34,470 nt of DNA, from positions 1 to 34,470 of the forward strand of contig CALADZ010000188.1 of assembly GCA_937890575.1 (NCBI GenBank), given 5' to 3'. Position 1 is the stretch's first letter, and every line of letters begins with the position of its first letter. The notes under the pieces were generated by a model. It searched no databases, was not told the origin of the DNA, and worked only from the letters and a program-made list of their open reading frames with translations. Source of the DNA: MAG-120531 sp002378585 (GTDB taxonomy: Bacteria; Bacteroidota; Bacteroidia; Flavobacteriales; Flavobacteriaceae). The position numbers and the translations under genes are program-made. This document shows, in pieces, positions 1 through 7,170 of this stretch.

Positions 1-455
1 TCACCGGCACTGAAGTAGTCTATGACTTGTATACAGGTACTGGCACCATTGCCCAATTTGTGGCAAAATCTGCCAAAAAAGTTATTGGCATAGAGTCGGT
101 AGCTGATGCTGTAGCAGATGCCAAGGCCAATGCATCACACAACCAAATAAACAATGTCCATTTTTTTGTGGGTGATATGAAATCGTTGCTCACTGAAGAG
201 TTTGTCCGGGAACACGGAGCTTGTGATGTGCTTATTACCGATCCCCCAAGGGCTGGAATGCATCCCGATGTGGTAGAACAAATCCTGTCCATGGCCCCAG
301 AGAAAATTGTGTACGTCAGCTGTAACAGTGCCACCCAAGCTAGAGATATTGCACTGCTCACCAAAAAATATCGACTAATCTCTAGTCAAGCCGTGGATAT
401 GTTTCCTCAAACCCACCACGTGGAAAATGTTGTACTTTTAACCAAAATAGCGTGA
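1..455 (+). CDS. rlmD: 23S rRNA (uracil-5-)-methyltransferase RlmD, 3' part only
   Basis: C-terminal catalytic part of a RumA/RlmD-type, SAM-dependent methyltransferase that makes 5-methyluridine in 23S rRNA. The reading frame is open from base 3, so the gene starts outside the window. Visible motifs are the SAM-binding DLYTGTGTIA near the left edge, the DPPRAGMHPDVV motif, and the YVSCNSATQARD segment that carries the nucleophilic cysteine of this family. The end, VDMFPQTHHVENVVLL, is the usual RlmD terminus. Any [4Fe-4S] cluster and TRAM domain would lie upstream and cannot be judged. The TGA stop shares its last base with the ATG of the next gene (TGATG), so the two are probably translationally coupled. 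The RlmD rather than RlmC/TrmA assignment rests on overall resemblance and on the downstream gene pair. Confidence 0.9.
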   Translation, partial: TGTEVVYDLYTGTGTIAQFVAKSAKKVIGIESVADAVADAKANASHNQINNVHFFVGDMKSLLTEEFVREHGACDVLITDPPRAGMHPDVVEQILSMAPEKIVYVSCNSATQARDIALLTKKYRLISSQAVDMFPQTHHVENVVLLTKIA

Positions 456-958
456 TGCGCCGTATAGGTTATTGGCTTTTACTGGCCGTTTTTTTCATTC
501 AAGTAGGCTGCGAAAAGGATGACATCTGTATCGCAGGTGATGCCCCGCGTTGGCATATTTCATTTAGAGACGCTGCACAACCCGATCTCCCTAAGGCGCC
601 TGAATCTCTATGGATTATCGGTGCAGACTCAACCAAACCTTTGACCAATCCTGTTCCTGGCAGTAGTGAGTCTACTGAAATTTGGTTGCCCATCGACCCG
701 ACAAGCTCAAAAACCACGTTTAACTTAATTGCCTTTGGTGTTCTAGAAAATGACCAATTAACCGGATCGGTAGAACAATTGGCTATCTCGTACGCCACCG
801 AACCAAAGTTTTTATCTAAAGCCTGTGGATTTACACCCCAATACTTCCAGGTTGAAGGAACTTGGATAGAGCAAAGCAAATCCTGGATAAAATCCGTAAC
901 CTGGACGACCACACAAATTACAGAAGATGAAAGCATACATACGATCATCTATCACTAA
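455..958 (+). CDS. DUF6452-like lipoprotein
   Basis: Small secreted protein of about 167 residues. It has a lipoprotein signal peptide: basic start MRRIGYW, a hydrophobic stretch, then a lipobox ending in the first cysteine (FFIQVGC), followed by EKDD, so it is probably a membrane-anchored lipoprotein. The body is rich in beta-forming residues and contains two further cysteines. Position directly after rlmD and before a DUF6048-like gene matches a Bacteroidota gene order I recall for DUF6452; function is unknown. The ATG at 455 is preferred over the GTG at 452 because it overlaps the rlmD stop by one base. Family assignment is from context and recall, not from a search. Confidence 0.72.
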   Translation: MRRIGYWLLLAVFFIQVGCEKDDICIAGDAPRWHISFRDAAQPDLPKAPESLWIIGADSTKPLTNPVPGSSESTEIWLPIDPTSSKTTFNLIAFGVLENDQLTGSVEQLAISYATEPKFLSKACGFTPQYFQVEGTWIEQSKSWIKSVTWTTTQITEDESIHTIIYH

Positions 959-1745
959 GTGGGTAGCTTTAATTGGGCTATCCGGTCTATGGGCCCAAAA
1001 TACATCTGTCAAGGATTCTGTTCTACCTAAGGAACCCTATGGATTGAGAATCGGTTACGACCTCGCAAAAACATTGAGGTCACAAACCAAAGAAGGGTAT
1101 GCGGGAAATGAAATCAGTGCGGATCTTCGCATTGGAGGATTCCGCTACTTGGCTGTTGAGCTCGGAAGTGAAAAAATCACGCTGATGGAGGACAGCTACA
1201 CATGGACGCCCAGTGGCTCCTACCTAAAAGCAGGCCTAGATGTCAATTTTTACGACAACTGGTTCGGAATGAACAACATGATTTTTGGCGGATTTAGGCT
1301 AGCACGTGCCCACTATGAAGTCAAAACAGAATCGATGATGTGGTATGATTCAAATAGATATTGGCACCCAGATCAATATGCTGTAGCCACAGAAATACCC
1401 GGACCGGTGAGCGGTTTAAAAGCTCATTGGGTAGAGGCGGTTGTCGGGATTAAGGCAGAATTATTTAAAAATGTGTATTTGGGTGGAAGCGTTCGACTGG
1501 GCTACTTGGTATCAGCCCCAAAATTAATTAACGCGCCCAACCATTGGATTCCAGGGTTCAACACAGTAACCGATGAAGCTAGATTTGGCAGCAGTTATCA
1601 ATATCAACTCAGCTATTTAGTCCCACTTTTTGAACGCCCGAAAGTATACCGCAAGAAAAAACCACAGTTGGAGTCCGGAGGTGAAGACCCCTTCTCTGGA
1701 TCCAGAAACATGGGACAATCAGGCTTTAGAGACAGTGGATTTTGA
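927..1745 (+). CDS. DUF6048-like outer-membrane protein
   Basis: Protein of 272 residues with a signal peptide (basic MKAYIRSSITKW, hydrophobic LIGLSGLWAQ, likely cleavage after AQ). The rest has alternating polar and hydrophobic, glycine- and aromatic-rich strands such as LRIGGFRYLAVELGSE and MIFGGFRLARAHYEV, as in small outer-membrane beta-barrels. It overlaps the preceding lipoprotein gene by 32 bases and probably belongs to the same transcript. Gene order fits the DUF6048 family, whose role is unknown. The last 40 or so residues are basic, then low-complexity Gly/Ser. Its TGA stop abuts the stop of the convergent gene with no base between. Confidence 0.75.
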   Translation: MKAYIRSSITKWVALIGLSGLWAQNTSVKDSVLPKEPYGLRIGYDLAKTLRSQTKEGYAGNEISADLRIGGFRYLAVELGSEKITLMEDSYTWTPSGSYLKAGLDVNFYDNWFGMNNMIFGGFRLARAHYEVKTESMMWYDSNRYWHPDQYAVATEIPGPVSGLKAHWVEAVVGIKAELFKNVYLGGSVRLGYLVSAPKLINAPNHWIPGFNTVTDEARFGSSYQYQLSYLVPLFERPKVYRKKKPQLESGGEDPFSGSRNMGQSGFRDSGF

Positions 1746-1973
1746 TCATTTGATTTGGCGTACACCCTTGATCAACAACCACTTCATCATCAGTTTTTTT
1801 CCTTCTTTATCGACTACCACCCCGAATTTTGGCGACAAAATATTGGCTAAAATAGCTGCGAAAACAATCGGAAAAAGATTATCTACAGGATACAGCCAGA
1901 GCAACAAATAGCGAAATGCAAGGAATAAAAAAGTAAATCCTATAAAATTAAAGATCAGTGCTTTGGCCTTCAT
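1746..1973 (-). CDS. Small membrane protein, function unknown
   Basis: A 75-residue protein with two hydrophobic segments, roughly residues 5-28 and 33-50, and a basic C-terminus (KEGKKLMMKWLLIKG), suggesting a two-span inner-membrane protein. I do not recognise a family. Support for its being real: it fills the gap exactly between the convergent DUF6048-like gene and the methyltransferase gene, and its start overlaps the methyltransferase 3' end by 26 bases, as expected for coupled genes in this compact stretch. Confidence 0.6.
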   Translation of the reverse strand: MKAKALIFNFIGFTFLFLAFRYLLLWLYPVDNLFPIVFAAILANILSPKFGVVVDKEGKKLMMKWLLIKGVRQIK

Positions 1974-3132
1974 GGATTTGAAATTTAGTTCGTTTACTTC
2001 CTGAGTACATCGGGTAATGTACTAATCTGGACTCCAAATGGCTGTTAAACAATTTAATTTTAGCCGTAGGGCGAAGACCCACGTGTTTTAATGCCTCTAA
2101 ATTGGAGGTGATCATCCAGGCATCTGTTTGCGGATATCCTTTTTTCAACGTATCGCCAATGCTCTTGTAAAACGATTCCATTTCAATGTCCAAACGTTCT
2201 CCATAGGGTGGATTAAACACCAAATGCAAAGGACCCGTGACCTCTTTTTCAGAGGTAAAAAAATTGGCTTGACGCACCTCTACAAACTCAGACAAATGGG
2301 CATTGGCTATGTTATCCATAGCTTTGCGCACCGCGGAGGGCGCTTTATCGTATCCCACCAGTTTAAACGGGTATTCTCGGGTTCTCTTTAAACTGACCTC
2401 GATGATTTTCTCCCAAAGTACTTCGTCAAAATCTGCCCATTTTTCAAAGGCAAATTCCTTGCGGTTGATATTGGCCGGGATATTGCAAGCGATCATCGCT
2501 GCTTCTACCAAAAAAGTACCCGATCCACACATGGGATCTAAAAAGGGGGTCTGGCCTTTCCAGCCGCTGAGCAACAATATGCCAGCCGCCAAAACCTCAT
2601 TAATCGGTGCGATATTGGTAGCTGTTCGGTATCCCCTTTGATGCAATGATTTTCCAGAACTGTCGAGGGAAACCGTGCACTGATTTTGTTGTATATGCAT
2701 GTTTAACCTCAAATCAGGAAATTGAAGATCCACATCGGGACGTCTACCAGTTTTTTTTCTAAACTGATCGACAATCGCGTCTTTGGCCTTTTGAGAAACA
2801 AAGAGCGAGTGGGTGAAAATTTCTGAATTTAGCGTAGTGTCAATGGCAAAACTCTGGTCTACATCAAAGTATTTACTCCAGTCAATTTCATCCATTTTAC
2901 GGCTGAGGTCATCTTGGTTTTTGAGCGTAAATTGCGCGATTGGTTTCACAATCTTAATGGCTGTCCTCAGATTGAGGTTGGCCTTGTACATAAAACCTAA
3001 ATCCCCCTCAAAACGCACACTGCGAACCCCTATCTCTACTTTTGATGCGCCGAGTTGGCGTAGTTCTTGGGCGCATATTTCTTCAAACCCGTGTAGGGTT
3101 TTTGCCACCATGGGGTAATTTTCTTGCTTCAT
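1948..3132 (-). CDS. THUMP-domain class I SAM-dependent RNA methyltransferase
   Basis: Predicted RNA guanine-N2 methyltransferase of the RlmL(N-terminal half)/YpsC type. From the chosen start the protein has 394 residues: an N-terminal ferredoxin-like plus THUMP region (about 1-160), a linker with HQRGYRTATNIAPINEVLAA, SAM motif I DPMCGSGTFLVEAA near 199-212, and the catalytic NPPYGERL near 308. The open frame reaches 3177, but an exact TATTTTTG -7 element lies inside that extension and the family normally begins close to the VAKTLHGFEEI segment. I therefore place the start at the ATG at 3132 (MKQENYPMVAKTLHGFE). The substrate, probably 23S rRNA, is inferred from the family. Confidence 0.88.
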   Translation of the reverse strand: MKQENYPMVAKTLHGFEEICAQELRQLGASKVEIGVRSVRFEGDLGFMYKANLNLRTAIKIVKPIAQFTLKNQDDLSRKMDEIDWSKYFDVDQSFAIDTTLNSEIFTHSLFVSQKAKDAIVDQFRKKTGRRPDVDLQFPDLRLNMHIQQNQCTVSLDSSGKSLHQRGYRTATNIAPINEVLAAGILLLSGWKGQTPFLDPMCGSGTFLVEAAMIACNIPANINRKEFAFEKWADFDEVLWEKIIEVSLKRTREYPFKLVGYDKAPSAVRKAMDNIANAHLSEFVEVRQANFFTSEKEVTGPLHLVFNPPYGERLDIEMESFYKSIGDTLKKGYPQTDAWMITSNLEALKHVGLRPTAKIKLFNSHLESRLVHYPMYSGSKRTKFQIHEGQSTDL

Positions 3133-3150
3133 CTGCTGATTATACTCCCG

Positions 3151-3182
3151 CAAAAATACATTAATTTTACCCGGCATACCAA
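3151..3182 (-). promoter_or_regulatory. Promoter of the THUMP methyltransferase gene
   Basis: Minus-strand TATTTTTG (3151-3158) matches the Bacteroidota -7 consensus TAnnTTTG exactly, with a TTG (3180-3182) 21 bases upstream. It lies 18 bases before the chosen ATG and decides that start. Confidence 0.65.
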
Positions 3183-3216
3183 GTAGCGAAGTACTGCTTG
3201 ATGTCTGAGTTGCTTT

Positions 3217-3891
3217 ATGTTGATTATTTCCCCCATCATAGTAGTTTGGCTAGGTTATCTAGCAGTTCAAACCCGAACGACTAAATCAGGCCCCTATATG
3301 TCATTGGGTCTTTCCTTCAGTGGGGCATTTTTGCTCTCTACACTCATTTTTGAGATGTTGCCTGAGCTTTTTCAGGATGAAGCTCCTAAAACAGTAGGTC
3401 TTTTTTTATCCCTGGGAATCATTCTGCAGCTTTCTCTGGAATATCTGTCTCAAGGCGCAGAACACGGACATACACACCATCATGGACACTCGGGAAGAGT
3501 CCCCTGGTTGGTGATCGGAAGCCTCTGTATTCACGCATTGTTGGAAGGCATTCCGCTGAGCAGTGTAAACGGACTTTTTTGGGGAGTTTTGGTACACAAA
3601 TTTACCATCGCCCTGGCGCTTTCACTCTTGCTTTTGGAGTCCAAAGCACCCAAGTATCTATCGCTGGGAGCCATAGGTGCATTTTCATTGATGACCCCTT
3701 TAGGCAGTTTTCTCTCCGGCCAATCCCTTTGGCCTGAACATTGGAACAACTACCTAAATGCCCTGGCTGTGGGTATCTTATTGCACATAGCCACGGTGAT
3801 ACTTTTTGAAAGTTCTGACGGCCATCGTTTTAATTGGCGAAAATTTGCAGTAATCCTTGGGGGATTTGCGCTTGGCTACTTGGTGGGATAA
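3217..3891 (+). CDS. ZIP family divalent metal transporter
   Basis: Inner-membrane metal uptake protein of the ZIP (zinc/iron permease) family, 224 residues with about seven or eight hydrophobic segments. The family metal-site residues are visible: HALLEGIPL (His106, Glu110) in the fourth segment and HKFTIALALS (His127, Lys128) in the fifth. A histidine-rich loop, GAEHGHTHHHGHSGR (about 80-94), sits between segments three and four, where ZIP proteins carry their variable metal-binding loop. An in-frame TGA at 3199 lies just upstream, so the ATG at 3217 is the only ATG giving the full N-terminus. It is divergent from the methyltransferase gene. The metal, zinc or another divalent ion, cannot be told. 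Confidence 0.88.
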   Translation: MLIISPIIVVWLGYLAVQTRTTKSGPYMSLGLSFSGAFLLSTLIFEMLPELFQDEAPKTVGLFLSLGIILQLSLEYLSQGAEHGHTHHHGHSGRVPWLVIGSLCIHALLEGIPLSSVNGLFWGVLVHKFTIALALSLLLLESKAPKYLSLGAIGAFSLMTPLGSFLSGQSLWPEHWNNYLNALAVGILLHIATVILFESSDGHRFNWRKFAVILGGFALGYLVG

Positions 3892-3910
3892 GGACAAGGT
3901 GGTATATTTG
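3880..3910 (+). promoter_or_regulatory. Promoter of thrS
   Basis: TTG at 3880-3882, a 20-base spacer and an exact TATATTTG -7 element at 3903-3910, 19 bases before the thrS ATG. The -33 element lies inside the 3' end of the ZIP gene. Confidence 0.75.
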
Positions 3911-3929
3911 TCGCCCAATCCCATCATTC

Positions 3930-5876
3930 ATGATTGAAATTACTCTTCCCGATTCTAGTGTTCGTGCTTACGCACCAGGTGCTACACCTATGGACGTTGC
4001 TGCGAGCATCAGTGAAGGACTAGCGCGCAATGTGCTCTCCGCATCGTTTAACGGTCAAATCATTGAAAGCAGCACACCGCTCACGGCGTCTGGATCATTG
4101 GTGCTGTTCACCTGGAACGACAAAGAGGGAAAAAAAGCATTCTGGCACTCATCGGCACACATTTTAGCGCAAGCGCTGGAGTCTTTGTACCCCGGGGTCA
4201 AACTGACCATTGGACCGGCTATTGACCAAGGTTTTTACTACGATGTCGACCTTCCACAAGGCCAAGTGATTTCCGATAAAGATTTTGAAACGATCGAACA
4301 AAAAGCGCTTGAAATAGCCAAAGGAAAACATCCGTTCTCCATGCGTGCTGTTTCTAAGGCTGATGCATTAAAAAAATATACCGCAGAAGGCAACGAGTTT
4401 AAAGTGGAGCTGATCGAGAATTTAGCGGACGGCACCATTACCTTTTGTGACCACGATGTGTTTACCGATTTGTGTCGCGGAGGTCATTTGCCGCATACAG
4501 GTTGGGTAAAAGCATTTAAAATACTCAGTGTAGCCGGTGCTTACTGGCGGGGCGACGAACAGAAAAAACAACTCACCCGCATCTATGGAATTTCATTCCC
4601 CAAGCAGAAAGACCTGACCGATTACCTCGCTCTTCTAGAGGAAGCGAAAAAAAGAGACCACAGAAAACTGGGAAAAGAACTTGAACTATTTACGTTTTCA
4701 CAAAAAGTAGGACCTGGTCTTCCACTATGGCTGCCAAAAGGTGCCGCACTGCGCGCTCGATTGGAAGATTTCTTAAAGCAAGCCCAGAAAAAAGCGGGTT
4801 ATGAAATGGTGGTTACGCCACACATTGGACAAAAAGAACTCTACGTCACCTCGGGTCACTACGCAAAATACGGAGCGGATAGTTTTCAGCCGATAAAAAC
4901 GCCAAAGCTTGATGAAGAGTTTTTGCTAAAACCGATGAACTGCCCACACCATTGCGAGATTTACAACACCAAACCTTTTAGCTACAAAGAACTGCCCAAA
5001 AGATATGCGGAGTTTGGGACGGTTTACCGCTATGAGCAAAGTGGCGAGTTGCACGGACTCACCAGAGTACGCGGTTTTACTCAGGATGATGCACATATTT
5101 TCTGTACTCCAGAGCAATTGGATCAGGAATTTAAAAATGTGATTGATTTATCCCTTTACGTGTTGAACTCCCTAGGATTTGACAATTATAGGGCCCAAGT
5201 TTCTGTCAGAGACCTCAGTCAACCAGAAAAATACATCGGTAGCCCGGAAAACTGGGAAAAAGCCGAACAGTCCATTATTAATGCCGCTCAAGAAAAAGGA
5301 CTTGACTACGTCATAGAACCGGGTGAAGCAGCATTTTATGGACCAAAACTTGACTTTATGGTCAGCGATGCATTGGGCAGGCAATGGCAGTTAGGCACCA
5401 TTCAAGTAGATTACAACTTGCCAGAGCGTTTTGATTTAACTTACAAGGGAAGTGATAATGAGTTACATAGACCCGTGATGATTCACCGGGCGCCGTTTGG
5501 TTCCATGGAGCGATTCATCGCTCTTTTATTGGAGCATACCGGAGGTAATTTCCCCTTGTGGCTCACGCCAAATCAGGTAATGGTCTTACCTGTGAGCGAG
5601 AAACACGAAAAATATGCGGAAAAAGTTTTAAATTCCCTAGAAAATCACGAAATTCGCGGCCTCATTGACGCTAGAAACGAGACAATTGGCAAGAAGATTC
5701 GCGAGGCTGAAATGAGTAAGGTTCCTTTCATGATCATTGTCGGGGATCAAGAAACCCAAGAACAAACCGTTTCTGTGCGCAAACACGGAGGAGAGTCCCT
5801 GGGAAGCATCAATGTCGAAACATTTGTTTCTATCATTGACCAAGAGATAAAATCGACCTTGAAGTCGTTTAAATAG
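3930..5876 (+). CDS. thrS: Threonine--tRNA ligase
   Basis: Charges tRNA-Thr in the cytoplasm. The 648 residues match the full class II ThrRS. There is an N-terminal TGS domain (about 1-62) and an editing domain with the HSSAHILAQALE and DLCRGGHLPHTG metal motifs. The catalytic core follows, with zinc-site Cys in KPMNCPHHCEIY, motif 2 RYEQSGELHGLTRVRGFTQD and motif 3 HRAPFGSMERF. The C-terminal anticodon-binding domain begins near WLTPNQVMVLPV. The frame stays open back to 3834, but that stretch codes for unrelated sequence, and the promoter at 3880-3910 lies within it. The ATG at 3930 (MIEITLPDSS) fits the family start. It is followed 24 bases later by infC, the usual thrS-infC-rpmI-rplT order. 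Confidence 0.97.
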   Translation: MIEITLPDSSVRAYAPGATPMDVAASISEGLARNVLSASFNGQIIESSTPLTASGSLVLFTWNDKEGKKAFWHSSAHILAQALESLYPGVKLTIGPAIDQGFYYDVDLPQGQVISDKDFETIEQKALEIAKGKHPFSMRAVSKADALKKYTAEGNEFKVELIENLADGTITFCDHDVFTDLCRGGHLPHTGWVKAFKILSVAGAYWRGDEQKKQLTRIYGISFPKQKDLTDYLALLEEAKKRDHRKLGKELELFTFSQKVGPGLPLWLPKGAALRARLEDFLKQAQKKAGYEMVVTPHIGQKELYVTSGHYAKYGADSFQPIKTPKLDEEFLLKPMNCPHHCEIYNTKPFSYKELPKRYAEFGTVYRYEQSGELHGLTRVRGFTQDDAHIFCTPEQLDQEFKNVIDLSLYVLNSLGFDNYRAQVSVRDLSQPEKYIGSPENWEKAEQSIINAAQEKGLDYVIEPGEAAFYGPKLDFMVSDALGRQWQLGTIQVDYNLPERFDLTYKGSDNELHRPVMIHRAPFGSMERFIALLLEHTGGNFPLWLTPNQVMVLPVSEKHEKYAEKVLNSLENHEIRGLIDARNETIGKKIREAEMSKVPFMIIVGDQETQEQTVSVRKHGGESLGSINVETFVSIIDQEIKSTLKSFK

Positions 5877-5900
5877 AAGTTGAACTAAATTTATTGAGCC

Positions 5901-6455
5901 ATAGCCATACGTAAACGCTTTACGCCCCAGCCCAGGAAGGAAAACAAAGACCTTCACAACATCAACCAACGCATCACCGCACCAAACGTGCGACTTGTGG
6001 GGGATAACATTGAAGTGGGCATATACACATTGAGAGACGCCCTCCAAAAAGCAGAGGAACTCGAGCTGGATTTGGTGGAAATTTCCCCCAATGCAGCACC
6101 TCCAGTGTGCAAGATCCTAGACTACAAGAAATTCTTGTACGAGCAGAAAAAGCGGGACAAAGCCCTAAAAGCTAAGGCCACCAAAGTTGTCATCAAGGAA
6201 ATTAGATTTGGTCCACAAACCGACGACCACGATTACAACTTTAAAAAGAAACACGCGGAAAGCTTTCTAAAAGAAGGCGCCAAATTAAAGGCTTATGTGT
6301 TTTTCAAAGGACGTTCAATCATCTACAAAGACCAAGGAGAGATCTTATTGCTCAAGCTGGCTTCTGAATTGGAAGAACTTGGAAAAGTAGAACAGATGCC
6401 CAAATTAGAAGGGAAGAGAATGACCATGTTCCTCGCCCCAAAAGTAAAAAAGTAA
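5901..6455 (+). CDS. infC: Translation initiation factor IF-3, non-canonical AUA start
   Basis: IF-3 binds the 30S subunit, prevents premature joining of 50S and rejects non-standard initiation codons. The conserved body is clear: VRLVGDNIEVG, LDLVEISPNAAPPVCKILDY, KEIRFGPQTDDHDYNFK, GRSIIYKDQG and LEGKRMTMFLAPK. The first ATG/GTG-type codon in frame (GTG at 5988) would remove the normal N-terminus. Upstream, the frame reads ATA-GCC-ATA-CGT-AAA-CGC, i.e. (M)AIRKRF followed by PQPRKENKDLHNINQRIT, which is the expected flavobacterial IF-3 N-terminus, and an in-frame TGA lies at 5895. The start is therefore probably the ATA at 5901 (184 residues); ATA at 5907 is the only close alternative. Rare start codons on infC are known from enterobacteria (AUU), where they allow autoregulation. 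Confidence 0.93.
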   Translation: MAIRKRFTPQPRKENKDLHNINQRITAPNVRLVGDNIEVGIYTLRDALQKAEELELDLVEISPNAAPPVCKILDYKKFLYEQKKRDKALKAKATKVVIKEIRFGPQTDDHDYNFKKKHAESFLKEGAKLKAYVFFKGRSIIYKDQGEILLLKLASELEELGKVEQMPKLEGKRMTMFLAPKVKK

Positions 6456-6480
6456 GTGAGTTTAACCCTAAATAAAAAAG

Positions 6481-6678
6481 ATGCCTAAAATCAAAACTAA
6501 GTCCAGCGCCAAGAAACGTTTCGTGGTGACCGGATCTGGAAAGATCAAGAGAAAGCACGCTTTTAAAAGCCACATCTTGACTAAAAAATCAAAAAAACGC
6601 AAATTGGCGTTGACCCACTCAGGCTTGGTACACGAGTCTGATGTGAACAGCATCAAAGAGCAACTAGGATTAAAATAA
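6481..6678 (+). CDS. rpmI: 50S ribosomal protein L35
   Basis: A 65-residue basic protein with the full L35 pattern: MPKIKTKSSAKKRF, then GSGKIKRKHAFKSHILTKK. Normal length for the family. It lies 25 bases after infC and is followed by rplT, so it belongs to the thrS-infC-rpmI-rplT transcript. The start has no competing upstream codon of note. Confidence 0.98.
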   Translation: MPKIKTKSSAKKRFVVTGSGKIKRKHAFKSHILTKKSKKRKLALTHSGLVHESDVNSIKEQLGLK

Positions 6679-6756
6679 TCCAAATCGGTAATGTCTAACC
6701 CTGGAGTCAGGCCCTAACAAGAGCAAAAGCCGCCTGCTACAAAAAAACAAACAACT

Positions 6757-7104
6757 ATGCCAAGATCAGTAAACGCCGTTGCCTCAAGAGCACGCAGAAA
6801 AAATTTCATGAAACAAGCCAAAGGTTTCTTCGGAAGAAGAAAGAACGTTTGGACTGTTGCTAAAAACGCGGTTGAAAAAGCGATGCTATACGCATACAGA
6901 GACCGCAGAAACAAGAAAAGAACATTTAGGGGACTTTGGATCACTCGTATTAATGCTGGAGCTCGTTTGCACGGTATGTCTTACTCAGTTTTTATGGGTA
7001 AAGCTAAAGCGCACAACATCGAGTTAAACAGAAAAGTACTAGCCGATTTAGCGATGAATCACCCAGAAGCTTTCAAAGCGGTGGTGGATCAAATCAACAA
7101 ATAA
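6757..7104 (+). CDS. rplT: 50S ribosomal protein L20
   Basis: A 115-residue L20 protein, needed early in 50S assembly. MPRSVNAVASRARRKNFMK, KGFFGRRKNVWTVAKNAVEK, YRDRRNKKRTFRGLWI and INAGARLHGMSYS are all standard L20 segments. It is separated from rpmI by 78 bases without a gene, longer than usual in this operon. Elsewhere L20 represses its own operon by binding mRNA; no recognisable L20 leader could be confirmed here. A strong terminator follows 22 bases after the stop. Confidence 0.98.
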   Translation: MPRSVNAVASRARRKNFMKQAKGFFGRRKNVWTVAKNAVEKAMLYAYRDRRNKKRTFRGLWITRINAGARLHGMSYSVFMGKAKAHNIELNRKVLADLAMNHPEAFKAVVDQINK

Positions 7105-7126
7105 AATTCAACCTATACTCACTTTG

Positions 7127-7157
7127 AAAAAACCTGTGCTATGCGCAGGTTTTTTTT
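7127..7157 (+). terminator. Rho-independent terminator after rplT
   Basis: Stem of about 13 pairs, AAAAAACCTGTGC paired with GCGCAGGTTTTTT around a TAT loop, followed by a run of T. It ends the thrS-infC-rpmI-rplT transcript. The upstream A-run and downstream T-run make it look bidirectional. Confidence 0.88.
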
Positions 7158-7170
7158 ATATCCTTGCCTC

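Noticed and set aside
3834..3929. Possible 32-residue N-terminal extension of ThrRS
   Set aside because: It overlaps the ZIP gene end and contains the promoter at 3880-3910; ThrRS normally begins with the TGS domain.
6456..6760. Recognisable L20 leader riboregulator
   Set aside because: No hairpin that I could match to the known Firmicutes or enterobacterial L20 leaders; kept only as a low-confidence finding.
7141..7170. Ten-codon extension of the HAD hydrolase
   Set aside because: It is the loop and 3' arm of the rplT terminator hairpin.
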